A stretch of 64,000 bases of DNA from NCBI GenBank assembly GCA_034722015.1, contig JAYENI010000088.1, positions 33,717 to 97,716 of the forward strand, read 5' to 3'. Shown one piece after another: positions 53,055 through 61,510 of the stretch. Numbering within the stretch: position 1 is the first letter of the stretch; each line of letters begins with the position of its first letter. The translations under genes and the position numbers were made by a program. This DNA is from JAJDOJ01 sp034722015. Lineage in GTDB: Bacteria > Pseudomonadota > Gammaproteobacteria > JAJDOJ01. The notes beneath the pieces are model-generated. The model searched no databases. It was not told the DNA's origin and worked only from the letters and a program-made list of their open reading frames with translations.

Positions 53055-54377
53055 ATGAAAAAAGATCTCGCCATCGAAGTTGAAAATATCAGCAAGATCT
53101 ACCGAATCGGAACGCGCGAAAAGTCGAATGACAACTTCGCCGGTGCGATGTTCGATTATGTGAGAAGTCCGCTTGAGAATTTCAGAAAATACAAATCATT
53201 GTATGATTTCTCAGACGTCGAACAGTCGACCGGGGAAGATGAAGACCCGTCGGTGCTTTGGGCGTTGCGGGACGTCTCGTTCGAAATTCCCAGAGGAGAG
53301 GTCGTCGGTGTGATCGGTACAAATGGTGCCGGCAAGTCTACGCTACTGAAGATCCTTTCCAGGATTACACCGCCGACGCGTGGACAGGTCGGTATCCGCG
53401 GCAGGGTGAGCAGCCTTCTGGAGGTTGGCACCGGTTTTCACCAGGAATTGACGGGACGCGAAAACGTCTACCTTAACGGCACTATTCTCGGTATGCGCAA
53501 GCGCGAGGTCGACAGGAAGTTCGACGAAATCGTCGACTTCTCCGGAGTGGACAAGTTCCTGGATACCCCGGTGAAGCGCTATTCGAGCGGCATGCGGGTA
53601 CGTCTGGCGTTTGCGGTCGCAGCGCATCTCGAGCCGGAGATATTGATCATCGACGAAGTGCTCGCGGTGGGCGATGCCACTTTTCAGCAGAAATGCATGA
53701 ACAAGATGCAGGACGTTGGTCAGCAGGGACGCACAGTGCTGTTCGTGTCTCACAACATGGCTGCCGTTACGAGACTCTGTCCGCGGGCGATCCTGCTCGA
53801 TCAAGGCGGTCTGGTCGAGGACGGGCCTTCGAACAGGGTCGTAGAGCACTATCTCAAGACCGGGCTGGGAACGACACCCGTGAGGGCGTGGGACGATTTG
53901 ACGAACGCGCCGGGAGATGACGTCGTCAGGTTACGCCGTATCAACGTATCCACCGAGCAGGGGGAGTCTCCGGACAGCGTCGATATCAGGCGGCCGTTGG
54001 GATTGCGGATGGAATACCGAGTGCTGAAGGAAGGAAAGGTACTGTTTCCGTACTTCATCGTCACCAATGAACAGGGCGTCATGGTATTTTCCACGATCGA
54101 CCAGGATCCCGAATGGCTGGGGCGTCCGCGTCCCCCGGGGGATTACGTCAGTACGGCCTGGATTCCGGGAAATCTGCTCAGCGAAGGAATTTTCTACGTC
54201 AACCCCGTGATGCGGGCACCGGAGCGCAGAATCAGGCACTTCAACGAGAAGGACGCGGTGGCTTTTAACATCATCGATCCGGCTGAGGGCGACTCCTCGC
54301 GCGGGCACTGGACCGGACGGCTCAGCGGCGTTGTCCGCCCCATGCTCAGATGGGAAACTGAATTTACGCCAGCCTAG
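53055..54377 (+). CDS. wzt: ABC polysaccharide export ATPase with C-terminal extension (Wzt-type)
   Basis: A 440-residue ATPase. Walker A is GTNGAGKST (88-96), the signature is YSSGMRVRLAFAV and Walker B is LIIDEVLAVGD. A long loop (about 25-65) precedes the first strand. Beyond about residue 270 lies a beta-rich C-terminal domain (LGLRMEYRVLKEGKVLFPYF, NEQGVMVFSTIDQDPEW, PGDYVSTAWIPGNLL), as in Wzt proteins whose C-terminal domain recognises a capped O-antigen non-reducing end before export. This suggests a terminally modified glycan. Last gene of the locus. Confidence 0.92.
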   Translation: MKKDLAIEVENISKIYRIGTREKSNDNFAGAMFDYVRSPLENFRKYKSLYDFSDVEQSTGEDEDPSVLWALRDVSFEIPRGEVVGVIGTNGAGKSTLLKILSRITPPTRGQVGIRGRVSSLLEVGTGFHQELTGRENVYLNGTILGMRKREVDRKFDEIVDFSGVDKFLDTPVKRYSSGMRVRLAFAVAAHLEPEILIIDEVLAVGDATFQQKCMNKMQDVGQQGRTVLFVSHNMAAVTRLCPRAILLDQGGLVEDGPSNRVVEHYLKTGLGTTPVRAWDDLTNAPGDDVVRLRRINVSTEQGESPDSVDIRRPLGLRMEYRVLKEGKVLFPYFIVTNEQGVMVFSTIDQDPEWLGRPRPPGDYVSTAWIPGNLLSEGIFYVNPVMRAPERRIRHFNEKDAVAFNIIDPAEGDSSRGHWTGRLSGVVRPMLRWETEFTPA

Positions 54378-54467
54378 CTGCGCATGCCGCCGGCACGCGC
54401 CAGGTAATATCCGAGCCCCTCACAGGTGGGCGGTTGCGTACCGTTGCCGAGGCGGCTCGGGCCCGTG

Positions 54468-54938
54468 TCACATGTGGTGACTGAACAAACCTTCCCTAGC
54501 GTTGCCCATCAGGGCGCGAAAATTATCCGCGCTTACCTTGACAAGGGATTCGTGATCACCTGCCTCGAAATAGACTTCCTGCTCTCGCCCCAGATGTGAG
54601 TCCCAGAGTGCCTGTATCCCGTAGGCGTCCCCGACTGGAGGTGCGGCACCGCGGGCGCAATCCGGGAACAGGTCGCTGAGTTCGTCCTCGGTTGCCATGC
54701 CCACGATGTTGTGAATTTCCTCACCGACCTTTTCAAGATCGAGGTGATAGTCGGCGGGAATCACGACCATGGCGTAGTGGTCGTGCGTCTTTACGACGAC
54801 GGCCTTTGCCAGCCGGTCACCGGGAACGTGTGCCTCCTCGGCCGACTCCAGACTCGACCCGGTACGCGTGTGCGACACAAGTTCGAAAGGAATCCCGTTC
54901 GAATTCAGGTAGGTGTTCAGTTTGGTTGCGATTGCCAT
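54468..54938 (-). CDS. YbaK/EbsC-family aminoacyl-tRNA deacylase-like protein
   Basis: A 156-residue single-domain protein with the YbaK fold. The lysine in RLAKAVVVKTHDHYAMVVIPAD occupies the place of the catalytic Lys of trans-editing deacylases, and the GMATEDELSDLFPDCARGAAPP loop and VGDAYGIQALWD are family features. Such proteins clear mischarged tRNAs such as Cys-tRNA-Pro. Start at ATG 54938; the frame is open to 55100. Convergent with wzt, divergent from the ABC transporter set. Confidence 0.86.
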   Translation of the reverse strand: MAIATKLNTYLNSNGIPFELVSHTRTGSSLESAEEAHVPGDRLAKAVVVKTHDHYAMVVIPADYHLDLEKVGEEIHNIVGMATEDELSDLFPDCARGAAPPVGDAYGIQALWDSHLGREQEVYFEAGDHESLVKVSADNFRALMGNAREGLFSHHM

Positions 54939-55105
54939 TTGTCGCCCTCGGTTCCGGAAAATGGTTTCCAATGAAATCATGGACTGGATCCGGGGGGCTT
55001 GCAAGCGGAGTCGCCGGGTTGTCTGATTGATGTCAACGCAGGGGCGGATCGGCGGCCGCGAGAACGGCCAGGCCCCCTGTCGGCGGGCTCTGCCAAGCAT
55101 GCGAT

Positions 55106-55822
55106 ATGATGCGCTCCATGGACAGAAATGAATCGCTTATCCGGGTAAGAGACCTGCACCGGGCCTATCGCGAGGGTGATCGGTCCCGTGTTGTGCTGGA
55201 CGGTATCAACCTGGATGTGCCGCAGGGGGAAATCGTCGGATTGCTGGGTCGTAGTGGATCCGGCAAGTCGACCCTGCTGAATCTCCTGGCGGGAATCGAC
55301 CGTGCCGACCAGGGTGAGGTTTGGATCGCAGGGATCGATCTACAGGGTGGTTCGGAGCGTCGGCGAACCTTGTTCCGGCGGACCCACATCGGATTTGTCT
55401 ATCAGTTCTTCAATCTGATTCCCACACTGACCGCCGCTGACAATATCCGTCTTCCGCTGGAACTCAACGGCGCAGGCACCCGCGAGGCACAGGTACGCGT
55501 ATATCGATTGCTCGAGTCCGTGGGTCTGGAGGACCGGGGGGGGGCGTTTCCGGATGACCTCTCCGGCGGAGAGCAACAGCGTGTCGCCGTCGCGCGCGCA
55601 CTCGCCCACCGCCCCCCGGTCGTGCTTGCTGACGAGCCGACCGGGAATCTGGACGCCGAGACCGGAAAGTCGGTCATGGATCTATTGGCCCGGATGGTCG
55701 TGGAACACGGCACAACCCTGATTCTGGTGACCCACAGCGCCGCCGTCGCGGGGTTTGCAGATCGATGCCTGACCCTGGAAGCGGGGCGATTGTCCGGAGA
55801 CCACGATACTACGGCATGGTGA
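55106..55822 (+). CDS. LolD/MacB-type ABC transporter ATPase
   Basis: A 238-residue ATPase with Walker A GRSGSGKST (48-56), Q-loop FVYQFFNLIPTLTAADN, signature LSGGEQQRVAVARAL and Walker B VVLADEPTGNLDAETG. This subfamily drives FtsX-type mechanotransmission permeases. It overlaps the permease gene (start at 55816, stop at 55822), so the two are coupled. With the AttH-like lipoprotein downstream it forms an AttEFGH-like set. Start uncertain by a few codons (MMRSM). Confidence 0.92.
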   Translation: MMRSMDRNESLIRVRDLHRAYREGDRSRVVLDGINLDVPQGEIVGLLGRSGSGKSTLLNLLAGIDRADQGEVWIAGIDLQGGSERRRTLFRRTHIGFVYQFFNLIPTLTAADNIRLPLELNGAGTREAQVRVYRLLESVGLEDRGGAFPDDLSGGEQQRVAVARALAHRPPVVLADEPTGNLDAETGKSVMDLLARMVVEHGTTLILVTHSAAVAGFADRCLTLEAGRLSGDHDTTAW

Positions 55823-58329
55823 ACCGGACCCTTTTGCGAGGTGCGACGGCCTTTCATGCGAGGCACCCCTGGCAAGCGGTATTGGCCGTGGTGGCGGTGG
55901 CACTGGGTGTTGCCATGGTGGTCGCCGTGGATCTAGCCAATGAGAGCGCCCTTCGGGCCTTCCGGCTTTCCGCCGAAGCGGTGACGGGAACGGCAACGCA
56001 TCAGCTGACGTCTCCTCCCGTTGGGATTGCGGAGCACATTTATACGGACCTCCGCCTGCGTCACGGTTTCAGGCTTAGCGCGCCATTTGTGGAGGGTGCG
56101 GCCGCCTATCACGGAGAGACCCTTCGGCTGCTGGGGATCGACCCGCTCGCCGAGGCACCCTTCCGGAACTGGCGCTCGTCAGGTGCGGGCGGCGGGGCGT
56201 CGCGTCTACTGTCCGAGCCGGACACTGTGCTCATGGCAAGTTTGACCGCAGACCGAATGAAGATCTCCGAGGGCGATCAGCTCAACCTCGTCGTGAGCGG
56301 GCGTCAGGTGTTGGTCACGGTGGCGGGCATCTTCGAGAATGAAAATCCGCAGGCGATCGATGGTGTGATGCTGGCGGACATCGCCACTGCACAGGAGCTG
56401 CTCGGCAGTGAAGGCCGAATTGACCGGATCGATCTCATCCTGACCACCGACGACGCGGACCGTCTTGCCCGATTGCTTTCTCAGGGAATGGTGCTGGAGG
56501 CGGCTTCGGCGGGTACGCGCAACATGCTGAACATGACTCGCGCGTTCCACACCAACCTCTCGGCGATGAGCCTGCTTTCCGTCCTGGTCGGCGGGTTTCT
56601 GATCTACAACATGATGACCTTTACGATCCTGCGCCGACGCGCGACCCTGGGGATTCAGCGCATGCTGGGTGTCACGAGGCGCGAGATCTTTCTGCTCGTG
56701 CTGGCAGAGACACTTGCACTGGGCCTGATTGGCTCGCTGTCGGGTGTCGTTCTTGGCTGGTTTCTGGGTCACGGTCTGCTCCGGCTGGTGGCACGTACGA
56801 TCAACGACATCTATTTTGCCGTCAACGTGACGTCGCTGAGCTTCGAGCCGTGGTTGCTGACCAAGGGCATCATCGTCGGCGCCGGCGCCGCGGTACTCGC
56901 CGGCCTCGGCCCGGCCATTGAGGCCTCGAGGGCCTCGCCGCTCGAAGTGCGGCGCCGGTCCTCGCTGGAGAGAAGCGGACATCGCTGGGCCCCCTGGCTC
57001 TCGTTGGCGGGATTGCTGGTCTGCGGGGCCGGATATGGTGTATTGCGACTGGTGGAAAGAGACCTCGGATTCGGCTTCGTCGCACTGTTTCTACTGGTGA
57101 CAGGTTACGCCATGATGGTTCCCGCTGCGGTCTTGTTGATGCTGCGCGTCGCCGCGCCGGTGATGGGCGGGCTCACCGGGGTGACCGGGCGTTTCGCCGT
57201 GCGGGGTGTCTCCGCGGGCCTCAGCCGCACAGGGCTGGCAATTTCCGCGCTTGTGGTTGCGACGGCGGCCACCGTCGGTGTGGGAATAATGATCGGGAGT
57301 TTCCGCGATTCCGTCTCCGTCTGGCTGCACCAGACGTTGCAGAGCGACATCTATGTGTCCGTAGACGGGCCCGGATCGGACGCCTTGCTGGATCCTCGGG
57401 TCGAGGGGCTGATGCGGGAGGTCCAGGGCGTCGATTCACTGAGTACGGGGAGGGTGGTGCCGCTTCGTACGGCCTTCGGTGACGTCGATGCGCTGGTACT
57501 TGGACCAGGCACACACAGCAGGGACGGATACCGCTTGCTCGGTGACGATATCGAACGGATCTGGCCCCGGTTAGAGAACGCGGAGGTCGTACTGGTATCC
57601 GAGCCCCTGGCCTGGCAACACGGGATCCGGTCGGGCGACACAATCGAATTGCTGGCCGGCACCGCTGGCCCGCTGCAGGTGCCTGTCGGCGGTGTATTTC
57701 GTGACTACAGTTCGAGCAGCGGATTGCTGGTCATGGCCCGTGCGCTGTACGAGCGCTACTGGGATGATCCCGGAGTCGCGACGGTGGGGGTCAGGCTGGA
57801 TCCGGCCGCGGATCCGGACGAACTGGCCGGGCGACTTCGCATGGCCCTGTCGGAAACAGGTCAGGACCTGAGGGTGAGTCACGCCGCTGCGATTCGCGAG
57901 ATGTCACTGGAGGTCTTTGACCGCACGTTTGCCGTGACCCGGGTCTTGAGGTGGTTGACCATCGGGGTAGCGGTTGTCGGATTTCTGAGTGCCCTGCTCG
58001 CGCTGCAGATTGAGCAGGCCAGGGAACACGCCTTGCTGCGTGCAACCGGGGTCACACCCGCAGGGCTGTTTGCGCTGGTCCTGTCCCAGACGGGCATCAT
58101 GGGCTTGATGGCCGGGCTGCTGGCCCTGCCGCTGGGCGGGTTGATGTCGGTCGTACTGATTCACGTGATCAACCAGCGCGCGTTCGGCTGGAGCATGGAG
58201 ACCACAATACCGCCGGAGGTCATACCCGAGGCCCTGGTGCTGTCCCTTGTGGCGGCCCTGGTCGCCGGGACGCTCCCCGCGTTACGCATGAGCCGGATTC
58301 CTCCCGCCTTGGCACTGAGGGAGGAGTAA
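55816..58329 (+). CDS. FtsX-family ABC permease
   Basis: An 837-residue protein with two FtsX units. Membrane helices occur near the N-terminus (AVLAVVAVALGVAMVVAVDL), in the middle (MSLLSVLVGGFLIYNMMTFT to about residue 490, including a tandem repeat of four-helix units) and at the C-terminus (LTIGVAVVGFLSALLALQIE, LVLSLVAALVAGTLPALRMS), with two large periplasmic parts between them. The arrangement matches the ten-helix LolCE-like or AttFG fusion permeases. It overlaps the ATPase gene and is followed directly by the lipoprotein gene. Confidence 0.9.
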   Translation: MVNRTLLRGATAFHARHPWQAVLAVVAVALGVAMVVAVDLANESALRAFRLSAEAVTGTATHQLTSPPVGIAEHIYTDLRLRHGFRLSAPFVEGAAAYHGETLRLLGIDPLAEAPFRNWRSSGAGGGASRLLSEPDTVLMASLTADRMKISEGDQLNLVVSGRQVLVTVAGIFENENPQAIDGVMLADIATAQELLGSEGRIDRIDLILTTDDADRLARLLSQGMVLEAASAGTRNMLNMTRAFHTNLSAMSLLSVLVGGFLIYNMMTFTILRRRATLGIQRMLGVTRREIFLLVLAETLALGLIGSLSGVVLGWFLGHGLLRLVARTINDIYFAVNVTSLSFEPWLLTKGIIVGAGAAVLAGLGPAIEASRASPLEVRRRSSLERSGHRWAPWLSLAGLLVCGAGYGVLRLVERDLGFGFVALFLLVTGYAMMVPAAVLLMLRVAAPVMGGLTGVTGRFAVRGVSAGLSRTGLAISALVVATAATVGVGIMIGSFRDSVSVWLHQTLQSDIYVSVDGPGSDALLDPRVEGLMREVQGVDSLSTGRVVPLRTAFGDVDALVLGPGTHSRDGYRLLGDDIERIWPRLENAEVVLVSEPLAWQHGIRSGDTIELLAGTAGPLQVPVGGVFRDYSSSSGLLVMARALYERYWDDPGVATVGVRLDPAADPDELAGRLRMALSETGQDLRVSHAAAIREMSLEVFDRTFAVTRVLRWLTIGVAVVGFLSALLALQIEQAREHALLRATGVTPAGLFALVLSQTGIMGLMAGLLALPLGGLMSVVLIHVINQRAFGWSMETTIPPEVIPEALVLSLVAALVAGTLPALRMSRIPPALALREE

Positions 58330-59463
58330 GTGCGGCGACTGGTCCTGTTGTGGTGTGCCTTTCTGGTGGCCGGCTGTGCTCCCCGGGAAGAATCGTTGCC
58401 CCGCCTCGACATCACCGAATTTTTGTCCGGTGAGGAAGTGCAGGGGTACCCTCGGGCATTGGCGCCACGTGACTTCCGTTTTCCCGAGGATCACGGGGCA
58501 CACCCAGAATTCCGCAGCGAGTGGTGGTACGTTACCGGTAACCTCGAGGACACGTCCGGCAGGCCCTTCGGGTTCCAAATCTCATTTTTCCGCTACAACC
58601 TGGCGCCGGGCCAGGTAGAGCGCAGCTCGGCCTGGGGCACGAATCAGGTTTGGATGGCGCACCTTGCCGTCAGTGATATCGAGACCGGTGAACACCTCGC
58701 CGACGAACGCCTCGCCCGGGGCGCGATGGGACTGGCTGGCGTGGAGCAGGATCCTTTCCGCGTCTGGGTCGAGGACTGGGAAATGTCGGGCCCTGCGGAA
58801 TTTCCCTGGCACATCCAGGCATCAACCGAAAATTTTTCCATGGATCTGACGATCCGGCCCGAAAAGCCTGTCGTGCTGCAGGGCGATCGGGGTCTGAGCC
58901 CGAAGAGTGATATCGAGGGAAACGCGTCGTACTACTATTCGCTCACGAGACTGCGTACCGATGGCCAGGTGCGCATCGGTGGTCGCACACATCACGTGAC
59001 GGGTACCTCGTGGCTGGACCGTGAGTGGGGTACCAGCGCGCTCGCGTCCAATCAGGAAGGGTGGGACTGGTTCGCGCTCCAGCTTGAGGGGCGTCGGGAG
59101 TTGATGTTCTATCGGCTTCGGCGACGTGATGGATCCAAGGACCCGGCAAGCCGCGGGGTACTGGTGGATCCTGACGGGGCCTCGATCAAATTGTCGGCAG
59201 GGGACGTGATCGTTCATCCCCTACAAACCTGGACCGGTCCCCGCGGCGATTCCTGGCCCGTGAAATGGCGGCTTCGCGTTCCCGACCAGGAGATCGACTG
59301 GATCGTGTCCGCAGCGTTCGAGGACCAGTTGGTCGATCTCGCGTTTCGCTACTGGGAGGGCAGCGTGCGAGTTCAAACATTCGAGGGTGGTGCGCCGGTC
59401 GGATACGGCTATCTGGAAATGACGCGCTACGGCGGATTGCGGACCGGGAATCCGGCTCCCTAG
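58330..59463 (+). CDS. AttH/CrtC-like (carotenoid 1,2-hydratase-fold) lipoprotein
   Basis: A 377-residue protein starting with GTG directly after the permease stop. A signal peptide ends in a lipobox (LVAGC), then a lipocalin-like double domain with the family blocks HPEFRSEWWYVTGNLEDTSG, QISFFRYNLAPG, WMAHLAVSDIETGEH, and GTSWLDREWGTSALAS (W-x-D-R-E-W). AttH-type proteins are the periplasmic partner of the AttEFG ABC transporter; the CrtC fold alone does not imply carotenoid chemistry here. The substrate is unknown. Confidence 0.88.
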   Translation: MRRLVLLWCAFLVAGCAPREESLPRLDITEFLSGEEVQGYPRALAPRDFRFPEDHGAHPEFRSEWWYVTGNLEDTSGRPFGFQISFFRYNLAPGQVERSSAWGTNQVWMAHLAVSDIETGEHLADERLARGAMGLAGVEQDPFRVWVEDWEMSGPAEFPWHIQASTENFSMDLTIRPEKPVVLQGDRGLSPKSDIEGNASYYYSLTRLRTDGQVRIGGRTHHVTGTSWLDREWGTSALASNQEGWDWFALQLEGRRELMFYRLRRRDGSKDPASRGVLVDPDGASIKLSAGDVIVHPLQTWTGPRGDSWPVKWRLRVPDQEIDWIVSAAFEDQLVDLAFRYWEGSVRVQTFEGGAPVGYGYLEMTRYGGLRTGNPAP

Positions 59464-59587
59464 TGATTCCGATGTTGTGCCGTGGCAGGTATCATCGGGC
59501 CGTCGTGGGTTGATCGGATGACAACCGGTGGATCGTGACCGGCTACGGTCATTTCAGTTACCAACGGGAAACAGGAACGGAGGAAAA

Positions 59588-60058
59588 ATGGCCATAGAAG
59601 AAGGGAAGGCCGCGCCACTGTTTACCTTGTCAGATACGCACGGTGACAAGGTGACGTTGAAGTCGTTTCGCGAGTGGGACGTCATCGTCTATTTCTATCC
59701 ACGCGACGATACGCCGGGCTGCACGAAGGAGGCCTGCGGTTTTCGCGATCTATGGGGTGAAATCGAGGCGCTGGGCGCGGTCGTGCTGGGAATCTCGCCT
59801 GACGGCGCCGACTCGCATGCCAGGTTCGCCGGAAAGTACGACCTGCCGTTCACGTTGCTTTCCGATCCGGACAGAAAGGTGATGACGAAGTATGGCGCCT
59901 ACGGGGAAAAGATGATGTACGGCAAGAAGACCATGGGTGTGATCCGGTCGACCGTTTGGATCGGGCCGAACGGCAAGGTGGTCAGGCACTGGCGACGTGT
60001 CCCCAAGGCGGCAGACCATCCCGCGAAGGTGCTGGAGGCGATTAAGGCCGGCGCCTGA
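59588..60058 (+). CDS. bcp: Thioredoxin-dependent peroxiredoxin (Bcp/PrxQ)
   Basis: A 156-residue peroxiredoxin that reduces peroxides with thioredoxin. Peroxidatic Cys45 in DDTPGCTKEACGF and the resolving Cys50 five residues later mark the Bcp type. The FYPRDDTPGCT and VIRSTVWIGPNGKV blocks are standard. AGGAAAA precedes the ATG at 59588; the frame is open to 59528. Its stop abuts the stop of the TlpA-like gene (shared TGATCA). Confidence 0.95.
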   Translation: MAIEEGKAAPLFTLSDTHGDKVTLKSFREWDVIVYFYPRDDTPGCTKEACGFRDLWGEIEALGAVVLGISPDGADSHARFAGKYDLPFTLLSDPDRKVMTKYGAYGEKMMYGKKTMGVIRSTVWIGPNGKVVRHWRRVPKAADHPAKVLEAIKAGA

Positions 60059-60742
60059 TCAATTCACCTTGCCAGTGAGTTGCCTGAGGAAATCGATGTA
60101 GGGTGGTGTGTTCCAGGGGCGGCCGCCGAGCGCCTGGTAGTGTATACGACCTTCCGGATCCACCAGGAACGTCGAGGGCAGCCCGCGAGGTTGCCAAACA
60201 CCGGTCACCTTGCCGTCGGGATCCATCAGCGTTTCGAGGTCCGGTGCAACGGCACTGAGGAACATGAAGACCTGGTCCTCGGTCTCGGCCGTGTTGACCA
60301 TGAGTATGTCGAGCAACTCAGGGCCAAGCGCCTCGGACATGCGCTGGATCGTGGGCATTTCTTCGCGGCAGGGTCCGCACCAGCTGGCCCAGAAGTGTAC
60401 GAAGGTCCAGCGTCCGGCGGAGTCCCGCAGGCTACGTATTTCCCCGTCCATATCCTGCAGTTCGAGCGGGGGCGCGGTCAGGGTGTCAACCCGCAAGATG
60501 CCTTTTGGAAGCGGGTCCGTCCCTGCAGTGGCCCACGTGGAAACCAGCATCATGCAGGCCAGGGCGACTGACCGGAATGACACATGTCTCGTGAACCGGG
60601 AAACCAGCAGTAAACGGTTCCGAGGGCGTACCGGTATGCAGGGCGATGTGCGCTCCATCGCCGGGCTGCCCGGTCGGTCCGGGTCGATATGTTCCTTTCG
60701 CCCTGTGCTGCTTCCTTCCCGTTGGTTCGCTGTGGTTTCCAT
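60059..60742 (-). CDS. TlpA/ResA-like membrane-anchored thioredoxin
   Basis: A 227-residue redoxin. An N-terminal hydrophobic segment (SVALACMMLVSTWA, about 58-71) is followed by a TlpA-type domain with LELQDMDGEIRSLRD, the redox motif FWASWCGPCREEMP and the cis-Pro loop RGLPSTFLVDPEGRI. It probably faces the periplasm and reduces disulfides there. The ATG at 60742 is backed by GGAG 7 bases upstream inside the preceding gene; a start at 60658 is possible. It is coupled to the secreted unknown protein, 3 bases from its stop. Confidence 0.9.
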   Translation of the reverse strand: METTANQREGSSTGRKEHIDPDRPGSPAMERTSPCIPVRPRNRLLLVSRFTRHVSFRSVALACMMLVSTWATAGTDPLPKGILRVDTLTAPPLELQDMDGEIRSLRDSAGRWTFVHFWASWCGPCREEMPTIQRMSEALGPELLDILMVNTAETEDQVFMFLSAVAPDLETLMDPDGKVTGVWQPRGLPSTFLVDPEGRIHYQALGGRPWNTPPYIDFLRQLTGKVN

Positions 60743-60745
60743 TGT

Positions 60746-61312
60746 CTACTCCGCGTCCCGCGCACAGCGTACTTCGTCGTAACGTATGTGGATCGGCTCG
60801 CCGTCCCGTTTCGCGCCGGTCGAGAAGTTCGCTTCCAGGGAGAACGGCCCCGGCACTCGCGGCAGGACGATATTTCCGCCCACCGGTTCAGAGGGGCGGA
60901 GGTCTCTGGTTTCCGGTAACAGCGTCCAGCCGAACGTGGCCCGATTGCCCTCGGGTATGCCCAGCGCCGCCCAGCGCCGACTCCAGCTATCGGGGGTGAG
61001 CCGATCGAGGGCTGTGTCTTCAGTGCGTATCTTCCAGTGCGCCGGTTCGAGCCAGACGATCCGGTCGCTCAGGTTCTCGATTCCCACGGTGATGAAGCAA
61101 TCGATAGAAATTTCCTTGAGTGCGGGCCCGGGAAATCCCCGCGCCTCGAAAAAAGCCGCCATCTGACGCGGGGTATTTGGCCGGATGCAGAAACGCAGTT
61201 CCGGGGTCTCGACACAATCTCCGCCCCGCAGTCCGCTGGATTCCTCGGCCTGGGCAGCGCCGGGTTGGGTCAATAGCGCGGCCATAGCGAGCTGGGCAAT
61301 GTTTCGGCGCAC
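60746..61312 (-). CDS. Secreted protein of unknown function, coupled to the TlpA-like thioredoxin
   Basis: A 188-residue protein I do not recognise. A signal peptide (MRRNIAQLAMAALLTQPGAA) is followed by a mature part with a CVETPELRFCIRPNTP stretch containing two cysteines and a further Cys pair region (ISIDCFITVGIENLSDRIVW, YDEVRCARDAE). The VGIENLSDRIVWLEPAHWKI pattern suggests an immunoglobulin-like or DUF-type beta-sandwich. Paired cysteines and operon partnership make it a likely substrate or partner of the neighbouring thioredoxin. Divergent from the ThDP fusion gene. Confidence 0.72.
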   Translation of the reverse strand: MRRNIAQLAMAALLTQPGAAQAEESSGLRGGDCVETPELRFCIRPNTPRQMAAFFEARGFPGPALKEISIDCFITVGIENLSDRIVWLEPAHWKIRTEDTALDRLTPDSWSRRWAALGIPEGNRATFGWTLLPETRDLRPSEPVGGNIVLPRVPGPFSLEANFSTGAKRDGEPIHIRYDEVRCARDAE

Positions 61313-61510
61313 TAATAGCAGGTCCGCAGGAAAGGTTTGTTCGGGAATCTACAGCAGGGGCACACGGGCTGGCAAGGCTGCCGGGACCTGGAAGGGGGTG
61401 CTGCACCGGAGTCCCGAGCCCCTGTCATGCCGGTTTTCCCCGTATTCACGCAGCGGTGGTTGCGTATACACTCTTCAGCGATCTCGTCTGAAAACGGGGC
61501 GGAAATATCG

